Under the pieces are notes generated by a model. The model did no database searches and had not been told where the DNA came from. It worked only from the letters and a program-made list of their open reading frames with translations. From assembly GCA_946537305.1 (NCBI GenBank), contig CAMNFR010000004.1:1-64000 (forward strand): a stretch of 64,000 nucleotides of DNA. The letters are read 5' to 3'. Position 1 is the stretch's first letter. Each line of letters starts with the position of its first letter. This stretch comes from an uncultured Lachnospiraceae bacterium. GTDB taxonomy: Bacteria > Bacillota > Clostridia > Lachnospirales > Lachnospiraceae. The position numbers were made by a program, and so were the translations under genes. This document shows, piece by piece, positions 27,140 through 35,132 of the stretch.

Positions 27140-28069
27140 CTAGGCCTCTGCATTCTGGTGACGCACATACAGGAATATGCCCAGCATAACAATTATACCG
27201 CCTGCAAAATGATTCCAAAGCGGCTGCTCCGCAAACAGCATAAAAGCCCAGGCAGAGGCAAAGACCGGCTGAATGATCTTGATCATGGCCAGGGTAGTAG
27301 GACTCTGATATTTCAGTGCCCAGTTAAAAATGCTGTGACCCATGAGACTGCAGAAAACGGCCATCCCTAAGGCACACCAGTAATTAATGTGTCCGTATCC
27401 GGTAAAATGATAGGGTGAGATCAATACAAACAAATCGAGGACCAGTGCTGAGGTCCCGTATACCAGAAAGGTATATACATTATTGGAAACACCGGACCTT
27501 ACCTTTTTTCCGATCAGAGAATAAACGGCGATCATAAAAGCACTGATGATCTCTATAATATTTCCGGCCAGCATGCTGCCCCCGGAAAAACCTCCCCTGC
27601 TGTAAGCAACAATCACGCTGCCGACCAACGCAATGCCAATCCCGGTTTTCGCCCACCGGCTGTATTTCTCCTGGCCGGTGATGGCCAGAATAATGGCGAC
27701 AAACAGCACCTCAAGCCCTACCAGCACCTGGGAGGCTGCAATAGTCGTCATATGCACGCCCTGAAAATAGGTCCAGAAATGAACCGCCAGAAAACATCCG
27801 CTGAGCAGGCACCACAGAACCGTTTTTCTGTCCAGCTGTTTCAGTTCCTGCCGGTAGGATGTCTTTCCCAGAACGACCGGCAAAAGCAAAAGGGTGACAA
27901 AATTCTTACGCCAGGCTGCCAGTACCAGTGAGGGAGCCGTACTGAATCGCACGAAAATCGACGAAGTGGACGTCCCCAACATCCCTGCCCAGATCAACAG
28001 GAGCGCCCATTTTGCCAGCCTGTCGGCAGACGGATTCTTTTTATTCGAGTTTATTGAATTTTCTGACAT
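27140..28069 (-). CDS. EamA/DMT-superfamily transporter
   Basis: A 309-residue membrane protein with about ten hydrophobic segments in two EamA repeats (first near 20-150, second near 170-300). The GGAG site lies before ATG 28069. Its start overlaps the end of the pyruvate-kinase-like gene by 19 nt, and its stop abuts the PflX-like start. Members export amino acids, nucleotides or other metabolites; the substrate here is unknown. The Asn/Ser/Lys-rich first 18 residues are a cytosolic tail. Confidence 0.9.
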   Translation of the reverse strand: MSENSINSNKKNPSADRLAKWALLLIWAGMLGTSTSSIFVRFSTAPSLVLAAWRKNFVTLLLLPVVLGKTSYRQELKQLDRKTVLWCLLSGCFLAVHFWTYFQGVHMTTIAASQVLVGLEVLFVAIILAITGQEKYSRWAKTGIGIALVGSVIVAYSRGGFSGGSMLAGNIIEIISAFMIAVYSLIGKKVRSGVSNNVYTFLVYGTSALVLDLFVLISPYHFTGYGHINYWCALGMAVFCSLMGHSIFNWALKYQSPTTLAMIKIIQPVFASAWAFMLFAEQPLWNHFAGGIIVMLGIFLYVRHQNAEA

Positions 28070-29127
28070 GATTTGTTCTCCGAAACATTCAGCGTATTCT
28101 TTCTGTCCTCTTCCGCAGTTTTTCCTGTCCGTACCAGATATTCCATTGCCTCCGCAGGAAAATCACCGGCTGCGGTCTCTCCAGTCAGCATCACCGAAGA
28201 AGCTCCATCCAGAACCGCCTGATAAATATCCATAACTTCTGCGCGGGTCGGCACCGCTCTCTTCTGCATGGAATCGAGCATCTGTGTGACCACCATAAAG
28301 GGGGTTCCTGTTTCCCGGCAGATTCTGGATATTTGTTTCTGCAGACGAGGCAGTTCCCAGAGGGGCAGGCTGTTTCCCAGATCTCCCCTGGCAATTACAA
28401 TTTCATCCGCCGCCGCCGCAAGCTCCCGCACATGAGCTGCGCCTTCCTGGTTTTCGATCTTGGCAAAGATACGCAGGTCATTGTTGTCTTCCTTTTCTGA
28501 ATGACCGTATCCGATATCCCACAGGGCCGTTTTCAGCTGTTCTATATCCGATGCTCTCCGACAGAACGGGAGCATGACTCCCGTGACGCCCAGTTCAGGG
28601 GCCAGCGCCAGGTTTTTTCGATCATGTTTCGTGAGCGCCGGGAGATCCCAGCTTTTTCCGGGAACAGCTACGCTCTTGCGGGACGTCAGGGTCCCGCCCC
28701 TGATCACCAGGGCCAGCATCTCTGCAGAACCGGCACCACGCCCGTGCCGTTCTCCATTCTCCGTCGCTCCCATGATCTCCAGTTCCAGTTTTCCGTCGTC
28801 CAGAAGAATGCGGTCTCCCGCGGAGAGGTCTGCGCATACCTGTCCGGGAAGCGACAGGTCTTTTACAGGTATGACTTCACCAGCGTTCATGGCAAGCGGC
28901 TTCGTCAGGATTCCTGACCGCAGCTCCGGTCCTTCCAGATCGATAAGGATCTGAAGTTTCTTGCCTTCTTCCGAAGCTACCCGATGTGCCAGTACGATCC
29001 AGTCTCCGTGATCAGCCAGACCGCCATGAGAAAGATTGATCCGAAGGCCTGTCATGCCGGCCCGTACCATCCGATGCAGAATGTCTTCCTGCAGGCATGC
29101 CGGTCCCAACGTACCGTAATAGTCCAT
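28051..29127 (-). CDS. Pyruvate-kinase-like protein lacking the C-terminal domain
   Basis: A 358-residue protein covering the A and B domains of pyruvate kinase but not the ~120-residue regulatory C domain (usual length about 470-590). Visible sites are LRINLSHGG (29-36), LIDLEGPELRSG (Lys of the usual TKGPEIR replaced by Glu), FAKIENQEGAA with the catalytic lysine, IARGDLGN, MVVTQMLDSM and VMLTGETAAGDFP. The N-terminal TKIV(C)TIGPAS strand is shortened to YYGTLGPAC. Most catalytic residues remain, so activity is possible, but allosteric control should differ. ATG 29127 has GAGGA upstream. It heads an operon with EamA, PflX-like and FGGY kinase genes. A housekeeping pyk is presumably elsewhere. 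Confidence 0.88.
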   Translation of the reverse strand: MDYYGTLGPACLQEDILHRMVRAGMTGLRINLSHGGLADHGDWIVLAHRVASEEGKKLQILIDLEGPELRSGILTKPLAMNAGEVIPVKDLSLPGQVCADLSAGDRILLDDGKLELEIMGATENGERHGRGAGSAEMLALVIRGGTLTSRKSVAVPGKSWDLPALTKHDRKNLALAPELGVTGVMLPFCRRASDIEQLKTALWDIGYGHSEKEDNNDLRIFAKIENQEGAAHVRELAAAADEIVIARGDLGNSLPLWELPRLQKQISRICRETGTPFMVVTQMLDSMQKRAVPTRAEVMDIYQAVLDGASSVMLTGETAAGDFPAEAMEYLVRTGKTAEEDRKNTLNVSENKSCQKIQ

Positions 29128-29164
29128 TTTATTTCCTCTTCTCTGTTTTAAATAACCGTCCATT

Positions 29165-29194
29165 ATTTTACGACACAGGATACATTGTTTGCAA
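29165..29194 (-). promoter_or_regulatory. Promoter of pyruvate-kinase-like operon
   Basis: Minus strand -35 TTGCAA (29189-29194), 18-nt spacer, -10 TAAAAT (29165-29170), about 35 nt before the start codon. The 29195-29300 stretch between the divergent promoters shows no other feature I can support. Confidence 0.7.
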
Positions 29195-29302
29195 GGGGAA
29201 TTTATGCCAGATGTATTTCTGCGCGATTTTAAAGTGCTATATACCAACACGTATTGTAACTATGCATCTTCCGGAATTCATATATGGAAATTCGTTATCT
29301 AC

Positions 29303-29331
29303 TTGCATGTGTTTCATTTATTTGTTATTAT
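29303..29331 (+). promoter_or_regulatory. Promoter of branching-enzyme gene
   Basis: -35 TTGCAT (29303-29308), 17-nt spacer, -10 TATTAT (29326-29331), about 50 nt before the ATG. Confidence 0.6.
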
Positions 29332-29386
29332 ATCATGAGACAATTTCAAAAGATTCTTTCTTTATAGTAATCCGGGAGAAAAAAAT

Positions 29387-31378
29387 ATGTATAAGATCTT
29401 CGAATACAATCCGCAGCTTACCCCTTTCACCGGGGACATTGACCTTCGCATGAACAATCTGAAGGAAACGCGCAAACGCATTCTTGGAGACGGAACCTCC
29501 CTCTCCGCTTTTGCTAACGCTCATCTGTACTTCGGAATTCATCATGAAGGGCACGAATGGGTCTACCGTGAATGGGCACCGGCTGCCCAGCAGCTCTGGC
29601 TGACAGGTGAATTTAACAACTGGAATCCCCGTTCTCATCCGCTGACGTACATCGATAACGGTGTATGGGAGCTCCATCTGCCGGGCGATGATGCTCTCTG
29701 GGAGGGATGCCGCTGCCATACCATCGTGCGGCACGACGGCACGGAGACCGACCACATCCCGCTGTATGCGCGCCGCGTGATTCAGGAAAAGACCACACTG
29801 CGCTGGAAAGCCGAGATCGTGGATGACGCCAAGATCTTTCCCTGGACCGATGAAAAATTCCGGCCCGCAAAGGAGCTCCTGATCTATGAGGCTCATGTTG
29901 GCATGGCGCAGGAGGATCCGCGTGTAGGTACGTACCGTGAGTTCGCGGATTATACACTGCCCCGCATCAAAAGAGCCGGCTACAATACCATTCAGCTGAT
30001 GGCGATCATGGAGCACCCTTATTATGGTTCCTTTGGCTATCAGGTCTCGAATTTCTTCGCCTGCTCCTCCTGGTTCGGAAAGCCTGAAGACCTGAAGTAT
30101 CTGGTGAACACCGCGCATGCCATGGGCATCCGTGTCCTGCTGGATGTGGTTCACTCTCATGCTGTCCGGAATACAACGGAAGGCATCAATGAATTCGATG
30201 GTACGACATGGCAGTTCTTCCATGATGGTCCGAAGGGCGATCACCCTGCCTGGGATACCAAGCTGTTCAACTACGGAAAGACAGAGGTCATTCATTTCCT
30301 CCTGTCCAACCTGAAATTCTGGATGACGGAGTATCATTTTGACGGCTTCCGCTTTGACGGCGTGACCTCCATGCTCTACCATGATCATGGTCTGGGCTCG
30401 AATTTTGACGACGATCACAAATATTTCTCTTTGAATACAGATACAGAAGCGATCACCTACCTTCAGCTGGCCAATCAGCTGATCCGTGAGGTCAATCCGC
30501 TGGCTATCACGATTGCGGAGGATATGTCCGGCATGCCCGGTATGTGCCTTCCTATTGAAGATGGCGGTATTGGCTTTGACTACCGGCTGGGTATGGGACT
30601 TCCGGATATGTGGATCCGCCTGCTGAAGGATACCCGGGATGAGGACTGGAACCTAGAGCAGATGTGGGGCGATATGTGCCTGCGCCGTCCCGGCGAAAAG
30701 ACCGTGGCCTATGCAGAAAGCCATGATCAGGCGCTTGTCGGAGATAAGACCATCATGTTCCGTCTGGCGGACGCCGCCATGTACACGGATATGGACAAGA
30801 TCTGTCACACAGGAGTTATCGACCGGGCTGTTGCACTGCACAAGATGATCCGGCTTCTGACCATTGCCGCCGGCGGCGATGCCTGGCTGAACTTCATGGG
30901 TAATGAATTCGGACATCCTGAATGGATCGATTTCCCCAGAGAAGGAAACGGCTGGAGCTTCCATTACTGCCGCAGACAGTGGAGCCTTCGTGATAACGGC
31001 TATCTGAAGTATCAATGGCTGGGAGAATTCGATGAAGCCATGGTGGCGCTTATCGATTCGAACAATGTGTTTGATCAGAAAATGCCGAACCTGGATCTTG
31101 TTCACGTGAGCGACCATATCCTTGCCTTTGAGCGGGGCGGTCTTCTGTTCGTATTCAACTTCCATCCGGAAAAATCCTTTGCGGATTACCTGATTCCGGT
31201 CGGTGAGTCCTGCGATTATATCCCGGTCCTCTCCAGTGATGAAAAACGTTTTGGCGGCATGGACCGTATCTCCTTCCAGCCCTACACGGCCTGGCAGAAA
31301 GGGATGAAGGGCAACTGGCTGCGGCTGTATCTTCCTTCCCGCACGGCGGTGGTCCTGCAGCCCCGAAAGAGAAAATAA
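29387..31378 (+). CDS. glgB: 1,4-alpha-glucan branching enzyme, eukaryotic-like (GH13_8 type)
   Basis: A 663-residue cytosolic enzyme adding alpha-1,6 branches to glycogen. An N-terminal carbohydrate-binding module 48 (WVYREWAPAAQQLWLTGEFN, about 48-67) precedes the GH13 barrel. Conserved regions are I VLLDVVHSH, II FDGFRFDGVTSM with the nucleophile Asp near 323, III ITIAEDMSGMP with Glu near 378, and IV AESHDQALVGDK. The pattern FNYGKTEVIHFLLSNLKFWM and GFRFDGVTSMLYHDHG matches branching enzymes of eukaryotes and some bacteria (GH13_8) rather than the usual bacterial GlgB (GH13_9). GGGAG precedes the ATG. No other glg genes are adjacent. A small membrane protein follows after 9 nt. Confidence 0.93.
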   Translation: MYKIFEYNPQLTPFTGDIDLRMNNLKETRKRILGDGTSLSAFANAHLYFGIHHEGHEWVYREWAPAAQQLWLTGEFNNWNPRSHPLTYIDNGVWELHLPGDDALWEGCRCHTIVRHDGTETDHIPLYARRVIQEKTTLRWKAEIVDDAKIFPWTDEKFRPAKELLIYEAHVGMAQEDPRVGTYREFADYTLPRIKRAGYNTIQLMAIMEHPYYGSFGYQVSNFFACSSWFGKPEDLKYLVNTAHAMGIRVLLDVVHSHAVRNTTEGINEFDGTTWQFFHDGPKGDHPAWDTKLFNYGKTEVIHFLLSNLKFWMTEYHFDGFRFDGVTSMLYHDHGLGSNFDDDHKYFSLNTDTEAITYLQLANQLIREVNPLAITIAEDMSGMPGMCLPIEDGGIGFDYRLGMGLPDMWIRLLKDTRDEDWNLEQMWGDMCLRRPGEKTVAYAESHDQALVGDKTIMFRLADAAMYTDMDKICHTGVIDRAVALHKMIRLLTIAAGGDAWLNFMGNEFGHPEWIDFPREGNGWSFHYCRRQWSLRDNGYLKYQWLGEFDEAMVALIDSNNVFDQKMPNLDLVHVSDHILAFERGGLLFVFNFHPEKSFADYLIPVGESCDYIPVLSSDEKRFGGMDRISFQPYTAWQKGMKGNWLRLYLPSRTAVVLQPRKRK

Positions 31379-31387
31379 AACAGAACT

Positions 31388-31891
31388 ATGAGCATTTTCT
31401 CTTCTTTTCAAAAAGACAGCTCCCCGGAATATTCCGGGGAGTGGTATGTGCCTGATGCGGAACCTGCGGATTACGCCAGTGACCGCGTACGGGAAAAGGG
31501 ATACTCCATGATTGCTGCGATCCTGCATGTTGTCATCGGTCTGATCCCCGCCATGGGACTTTCCGCGGTCTACGCGGCTGCTTTTTATTCCGCCGGCCTG
31601 TTCATTGTCCTTTACATGACCTGGCTGATCTATCGCGCACCTTCTGAGAAAAAGCCTCTCTCACGGCCCGATTACAGCAAATATGTCCAGCGCACAAAAA
31701 TTCTGGCGACTGCCGCCCGCGTGGTGGTGCTGCTTACCTTCGCCGGTGATCTGATCGGCAATTTTGCCCTGAGGCTGGATATTTCTGTGTGGATGGTACT
31801 GCAGATCATCCTTCTGCTGCTGGAAGCACTGGATCTTCAGTTCCTGTACCGGCATCAGCGGGATATGACCTATTCTGTTGAAGTAAAGTAA
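31388..31891 (+). CDS. Small membrane protein of unknown function
   Basis: A 167-residue protein with a polar 38-residue N terminus and four hydrophobic segments (about 39-60, 64-82, 104-122, 130-150), ending in a short charged tail. I recognise no family. It starts 9 nt after glgB with only a weak ribosome site (AAAGAGAAAA), suggesting dependence on translation of glgB. It ends before a strong shared terminator. A link to glycogen metabolism is suggested only by position. Confidence 0.8.
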   Translation: MSIFSSFQKDSSPEYSGEWYVPDAEPADYASDRVREKGYSMIAAILHVVIGLIPAMGLSAVYAAAFYSAGLFIVLYMTWLIYRAPSEKKPLSRPDYSKYVQRTKILATAARVVVLLTFAGDLIGNFALRLDISVWMVLQIILLLLEALDLQFLYRHQRDMTYSVEVK

Positions 31892-31894
31892 ACA

Positions 31895-31932
31895 AAAGGG
31901 TGAGACCGGAAATATGGTCGGTCTCACCCTTT
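31895..31932. terminator. Bidirectional terminator
   Basis: A perfect 13-bp stem (AAAGGGTGAGACC, 31895-31907 with 31920-31932), 12-nt loop that can itself pair (GACC/GGTC), then T-rich ATTCTTTT. It is shared with the convergent aroE-aroK gene. Confidence 0.9.
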
Positions 31933-31946
31933 ATTCTTTTCTGTAA

Positions 31947-33248
31947 TTACGTTTCAGGACTCACCATTTTTTCGGCACGCTTGGGCGGTGCCGGTTCCAT
32001 GTGGAACTCTTTTTCGTTGAAGTCCCGCATCAAGCGGTCGATATTACTGCCGATATCCTGCTCCGCATCCAGGTTCCGCTCGCTCTCTTCCAGATAGAAT
32101 TCATAACGTTCGGAGAAGCGCTTCTGCAGTGCCTCTCGATTGGAGGAGAGGGGTCTGTCATCGGTGGTCACCAGGTAATCAATGGGCCGGTCGATGAAAT
32201 AGATGGTGCCGTTGCCTTTCAGCAGTTCCATATTGCGCTTCCGCAATACCGCGCCGCCCCCGGTCGCGATGACTGTATTCTGCCATGCGGAGACCTCTGC
32301 AATGGCTTCGCTTTCCACATCCCGGAATTTTTTCTCTCCAAACGCTGCAAAAAAGTCAGAGATAGGCATGCGAATCTTTTTGATGATCTCATCATCCACA
32401 TCCACAAAGTCCATGGAGAGACGGCTGGCCAGCTCTTTCCCGATGGTCGTCTTCCCGCTGCCCGGCATGCCGATGAGCACAAGATTTCTTCTGGCTGAAA
32501 GCAGCTGTTGATAGACCTCTTCGATCATCGTCTCCGGGATCTTCTCTCCCGTGAAGAGCTCTGCCGCATACTTGGCCTGTGCGATCAGCATATACAGACC
32601 GCCCAGGGCCCGCACGCCGCGCTCCTGTGCTTCCACCACAATGAAGGAACGCAGGGGATTGTATACGCAGTCGATCACACCGATCAGATACGGATACAGC
32701 TCGATATCAAAGGGTGCATAGCCCGGTACCGGGTAGCTCCCGCAGGGCGTGGTGTTGATCCAGATATCTGCATCCTCATGTTGTGCAGCCGCCTGCCCGT
32801 AGGTAAGGCAACCTTCTTTTCCTGTCCGCGAGACACGCCAGACCTCCCGCGCGCCAAAGAAATCTGCAACCGCCTTTGCTGTCAGAGACGCGCCTCCGCT
32901 TCCGGCGATCAGCACCTTTTTCCCGGTCAGTGTAATACCGCAACGTTTGATCAGCGAGATCATGCCCGGATAATCGGTATTATAGCCAATCAGCCGTCCG
33001 TTCCGGTTGATCACCGTATTTACGACCCCGGTCCGCTCCACAAGATCATCCACCTCGTCCAAAAAAGGAAGTACATCCTTTTTATACGGCGCGGTCACAT
33101 TGATCCCCTTGAAATCCCGGGACGCAAAAAAGCCGGGCAGATCTTCACGGGTGAGCACCACGTTCTGATAATCATAATCCGCGAACAGCGCATGTATATC
33201 TTTGGAACTGGAATAGGCCAGTCTCTGGCCGATCAGACCATATTCCAT
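31947..33248 (-). CDS. aroE-aroK: Shikimate dehydrogenase-shikimate kinase fusion
   Basis: A 433-residue bifunctional protein joining two steps of aromatic synthesis: dehydroshikimate reduction, then shikimate 3-phosphorylation. AroE part (about 1-248): shikimate-binding serines in LAYSSSKD, catalytic NVTAPYK (Lys56), NTD (Asp92), NADP loop AGSGGASL (115-122). AroK part (from about 253): P-loop GMPGSGKT (260-267), DVDDEI, FRDVESEAI, GGGAVLR and a DRPL lid. Both sets of key residues look intact. A 25-residue polar tail follows. It is the last gene of the murE operon, 12 nt after the AEC transporter. AroE and AroK are usually separate, so the fusion could channel shikimate. Confidence 0.93.
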   Translation of the reverse strand: MEYGLIGQRLAYSSSKDIHALFADYDYQNVVLTREDLPGFFASRDFKGINVTAPYKKDVLPFLDEVDDLVERTGVVNTVINRNGRLIGYNTDYPGMISLIKRCGITLTGKKVLIAGSGGASLTAKAVADFFGAREVWRVSRTGKEGCLTYGQAAAQHEDADIWINTTPCGSYPVPGYAPFDIELYPYLIGVIDCVYNPLRSFIVVEAQERGVRALGGLYMLIAQAKYAAELFTGEKIPETMIEEVYQQLLSARRNLVLIGMPGSGKTTIGKELASRLSMDFVDVDDEIIKKIRMPISDFFAAFGEKKFRDVESEAIAEVSAWQNTVIATGGGAVLRKRNMELLKGNGTIYFIDRPIDYLVTTDDRPLSSNREALQKRFSERYEFYLEESERNLDAEQDIGSNIDRLMRDFNEKEFHMEPAPPKRAEKMVSPET

Positions 33249-33260
33249 GAAATCGCCTCC

Positions 33261-34169
33261 TTATAGTGCTACCAGCAGAATGGTGATGATCACTGTGCTG
33301 ATCACAATAGACATAGAGTTCAGTGTGCTGGAAAGACTCTCGTCTCCTCCGATGCGCAGCGTGAACACAGGGCACAGCGCCGAAAGGGGCGCAAAGGCCA
33401 CGATCATCATGGCCTTACGGACCTCCGCCGAAAACGGCAGCAGGAACCAGAAAAGTGCTGCAATGGCTGCCGCAATCCCGTATCGCAGGATCAGGCTGAA
33501 GATCGTGTGCAGCTGCTCCTCTTTTTTCATCCGCCATTCAAATCCAACGCCAATCACGAACATGGCCAGGAATGCATTCGCATTACCTACAGTCTGTGCA
33601 AAGGTCGTCACCAACAGTGGCAGACGAAGCTGAAGAACGGAAATGATCAGCATGAACAGATAAACGTCCAGCGGAATGGAAGAAAACAGCTTTTTCAGGA
33701 ATTCCTTTACCGTGTGCCGTTCCCCGGCATCCGCCACCATCGATGCCATTGCATAGGTGCCTCCGGTGCACATAATGGAATTACCCGTATCGAACAGGCA
33801 GACGGCCACCACGCTTTCCGGTCCCAGAAAGGCCTGGGTAAAGGGAAGCGCAAAGGAACCAATATTAAAGCCCGACAAGTTGATCATATAATAACCGCGG
33901 GAGGAAGGTCCGCCCTTCGACCCAACGATATATCCCAGGAAAGAACAGAACAGATTCAGCGCGATCCCGATGGGAACAAAGACCAGAAAGGCATAATCTA
34001 GTGTGAACTCACTGAATTTGGCGATGATCACGCAGGGCAGCGTCACGTTCAGCGAGATCCGTGACAGCAGCGGAAAAGCTTCCCGGGTCAAAAAGCCCGT
34101 GCGTTTCAGAAAATATCCAACAAAAATAATAGCGACCATGGAGATCGCCTTGGCAAGCACCTCAGCCAT
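33261..34169 (-). CDS. AEC family transporter
   Basis: A 302-residue membrane protein of the auxin-efflux-carrier family with about ten hydrophobic segments. Family features are FVGYFLKRTGFLTREAFPLL near the N terminus, LPCVIIAKFSE, and an unwound helix with NLSGFNIGSFALPF in the middle. Bacterial members move organic acids such as malate. It sits between the EamA and aroE-aroK genes with gaps of 6 and 12 nt, so it is co-transcribed with a wall-synthesis operon. Substrate unknown; a shikimate-pathway or organic acid solute is possible but only by position. Confidence 0.9.
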   Translation of the reverse strand: MAEVLAKAISMVAIIFVGYFLKRTGFLTREAFPLLSRISLNVTLPCVIIAKFSEFTLDYAFLVFVPIGIALNLFCSFLGYIVGSKGGPSSRGYYMINLSGFNIGSFALPFTQAFLGPESVVAVCLFDTGNSIMCTGGTYAMASMVADAGERHTVKEFLKKLFSSIPLDVYLFMLIISVLQLRLPLLVTTFAQTVGNANAFLAMFVIGVGFEWRMKKEEQLHTIFSLILRYGIAAAIAALFWFLLPFSAEVRKAMMIVAFAPLSALCPVFTLRIGGDESLSSTLNSMSIVISTVIITILLVAL

Positions 34170-34175
34170 GCGTTT

Positions 34176-35129
34176 TCATCCTTCCATCTGAGAAGAGATT
34201 CCATCCTCTTCCACTGCATTGTTATGTCTTTTCCTCTCCGGAATCTGGGAATAAATGACTGCGGCAAACACCAGCACACAGCCGGAAGCTTCCCGCAACG
34301 TGGGAATCTGCTGCAGGATCACCATTCCGCCCAGCAGGGCGAACACGGATTCCAGACTCAGGATCAGTCCCGCAGTGACCGGCGGCGTGTATCGCTGTCC
34401 GATGATCTGCAGGGTATAGGCTATTCCGGAGGACATAATACCGGAATACAGAATCGACGGTGCCGCCTCCTTCAATGCGCTCCATGTAGGATGATCGAAC
34501 ACAAGCGCCGGTACCGCCAGCGATACCACAGAAAAAAGCAGCTGGCAGAAGGACAGACATACACCGTCCACCCGGTCCGTCATGGCATTGACGATCATGA
34601 TGTGCGTGGCAAACACAGCCGCACATATGATCAGCATTACATCGCTGGCATTCATTCCGGAAGTCTCCGATACGCTCAGCAGATAAATTCCGCCCATACA
34701 GAAGATGACACAGAAGATGATCTTTTTGGGGATCTTCTGCCCCAGAAAGAATCCAAACAACGGCAGGAACACCAGATACAGGGCCGTCAGGAAGCCGGCC
34801 TTTCCGGCACCGGCTGTCTTCATGGCCATCTGCTGAATGGTACAGGCAAAGGTAAAGGCCAGGCCGCAGCCAAGCCCTCCCTTCAGGACATTGTGAAATT
34901 CAAACATATTTCGGGCTTTTCCTTCGCGGACCTCCTGCTGATTGCGCCGATAGCGAAGGATCAGCACCGGCAGGATCGTCAGCAGCCCCAAAAAGGAACG
35001 CACGCTTTGAAACGTGAACGGACCTACACTGCGCATGCCCGCGCTCTGTGCCACAAAGGCCAGGCCCCAGATCACGGAAGTCAGAAGAAGGACCATACTG
35101 CCGAACAGGGGCCTTCTGTTGTTTTTCAT
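34176..35129 (-). CDS. EamA/DMT-superfamily transporter
   Basis: A 317-residue membrane protein with ten hydrophobic segments in two EamA repeats (SVIWGLAFVAQSAGMRSVGP near the N terminus; YTLQIIGQRYTPPVTAGLIL in the second). It starts 3 nt after the PBP gene ends and stops 6 nt before the AEC gene. Such proteins export metabolites. It is a different subfamily from the EamA protein at 27140. Substrate not predictable from sequence. Confidence 0.9.
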   Translation of the reverse strand: MKNNRRPLFGSMVLLLTSVIWGLAFVAQSAGMRSVGPFTFQSVRSFLGLLTILPVLILRYRRNQQEVREGKARNMFEFHNVLKGGLGCGLAFTFACTIQQMAMKTAGAGKAGFLTALYLVFLPLFGFFLGQKIPKKIIFCVIFCMGGIYLLSVSETSGMNASDVMLIICAAVFATHIMIVNAMTDRVDGVCLSFCQLLFSVVSLAVPALVFDHPTWSALKEAAPSILYSGIMSSGIAYTLQIIGQRYTPPVTAGLILSLESVFALLGGMVILQQIPTLREASGCVLVFAAVIYSQIPERKRHNNAVEEDGISSQMEG

Positions 35130-35132
35130 ATA

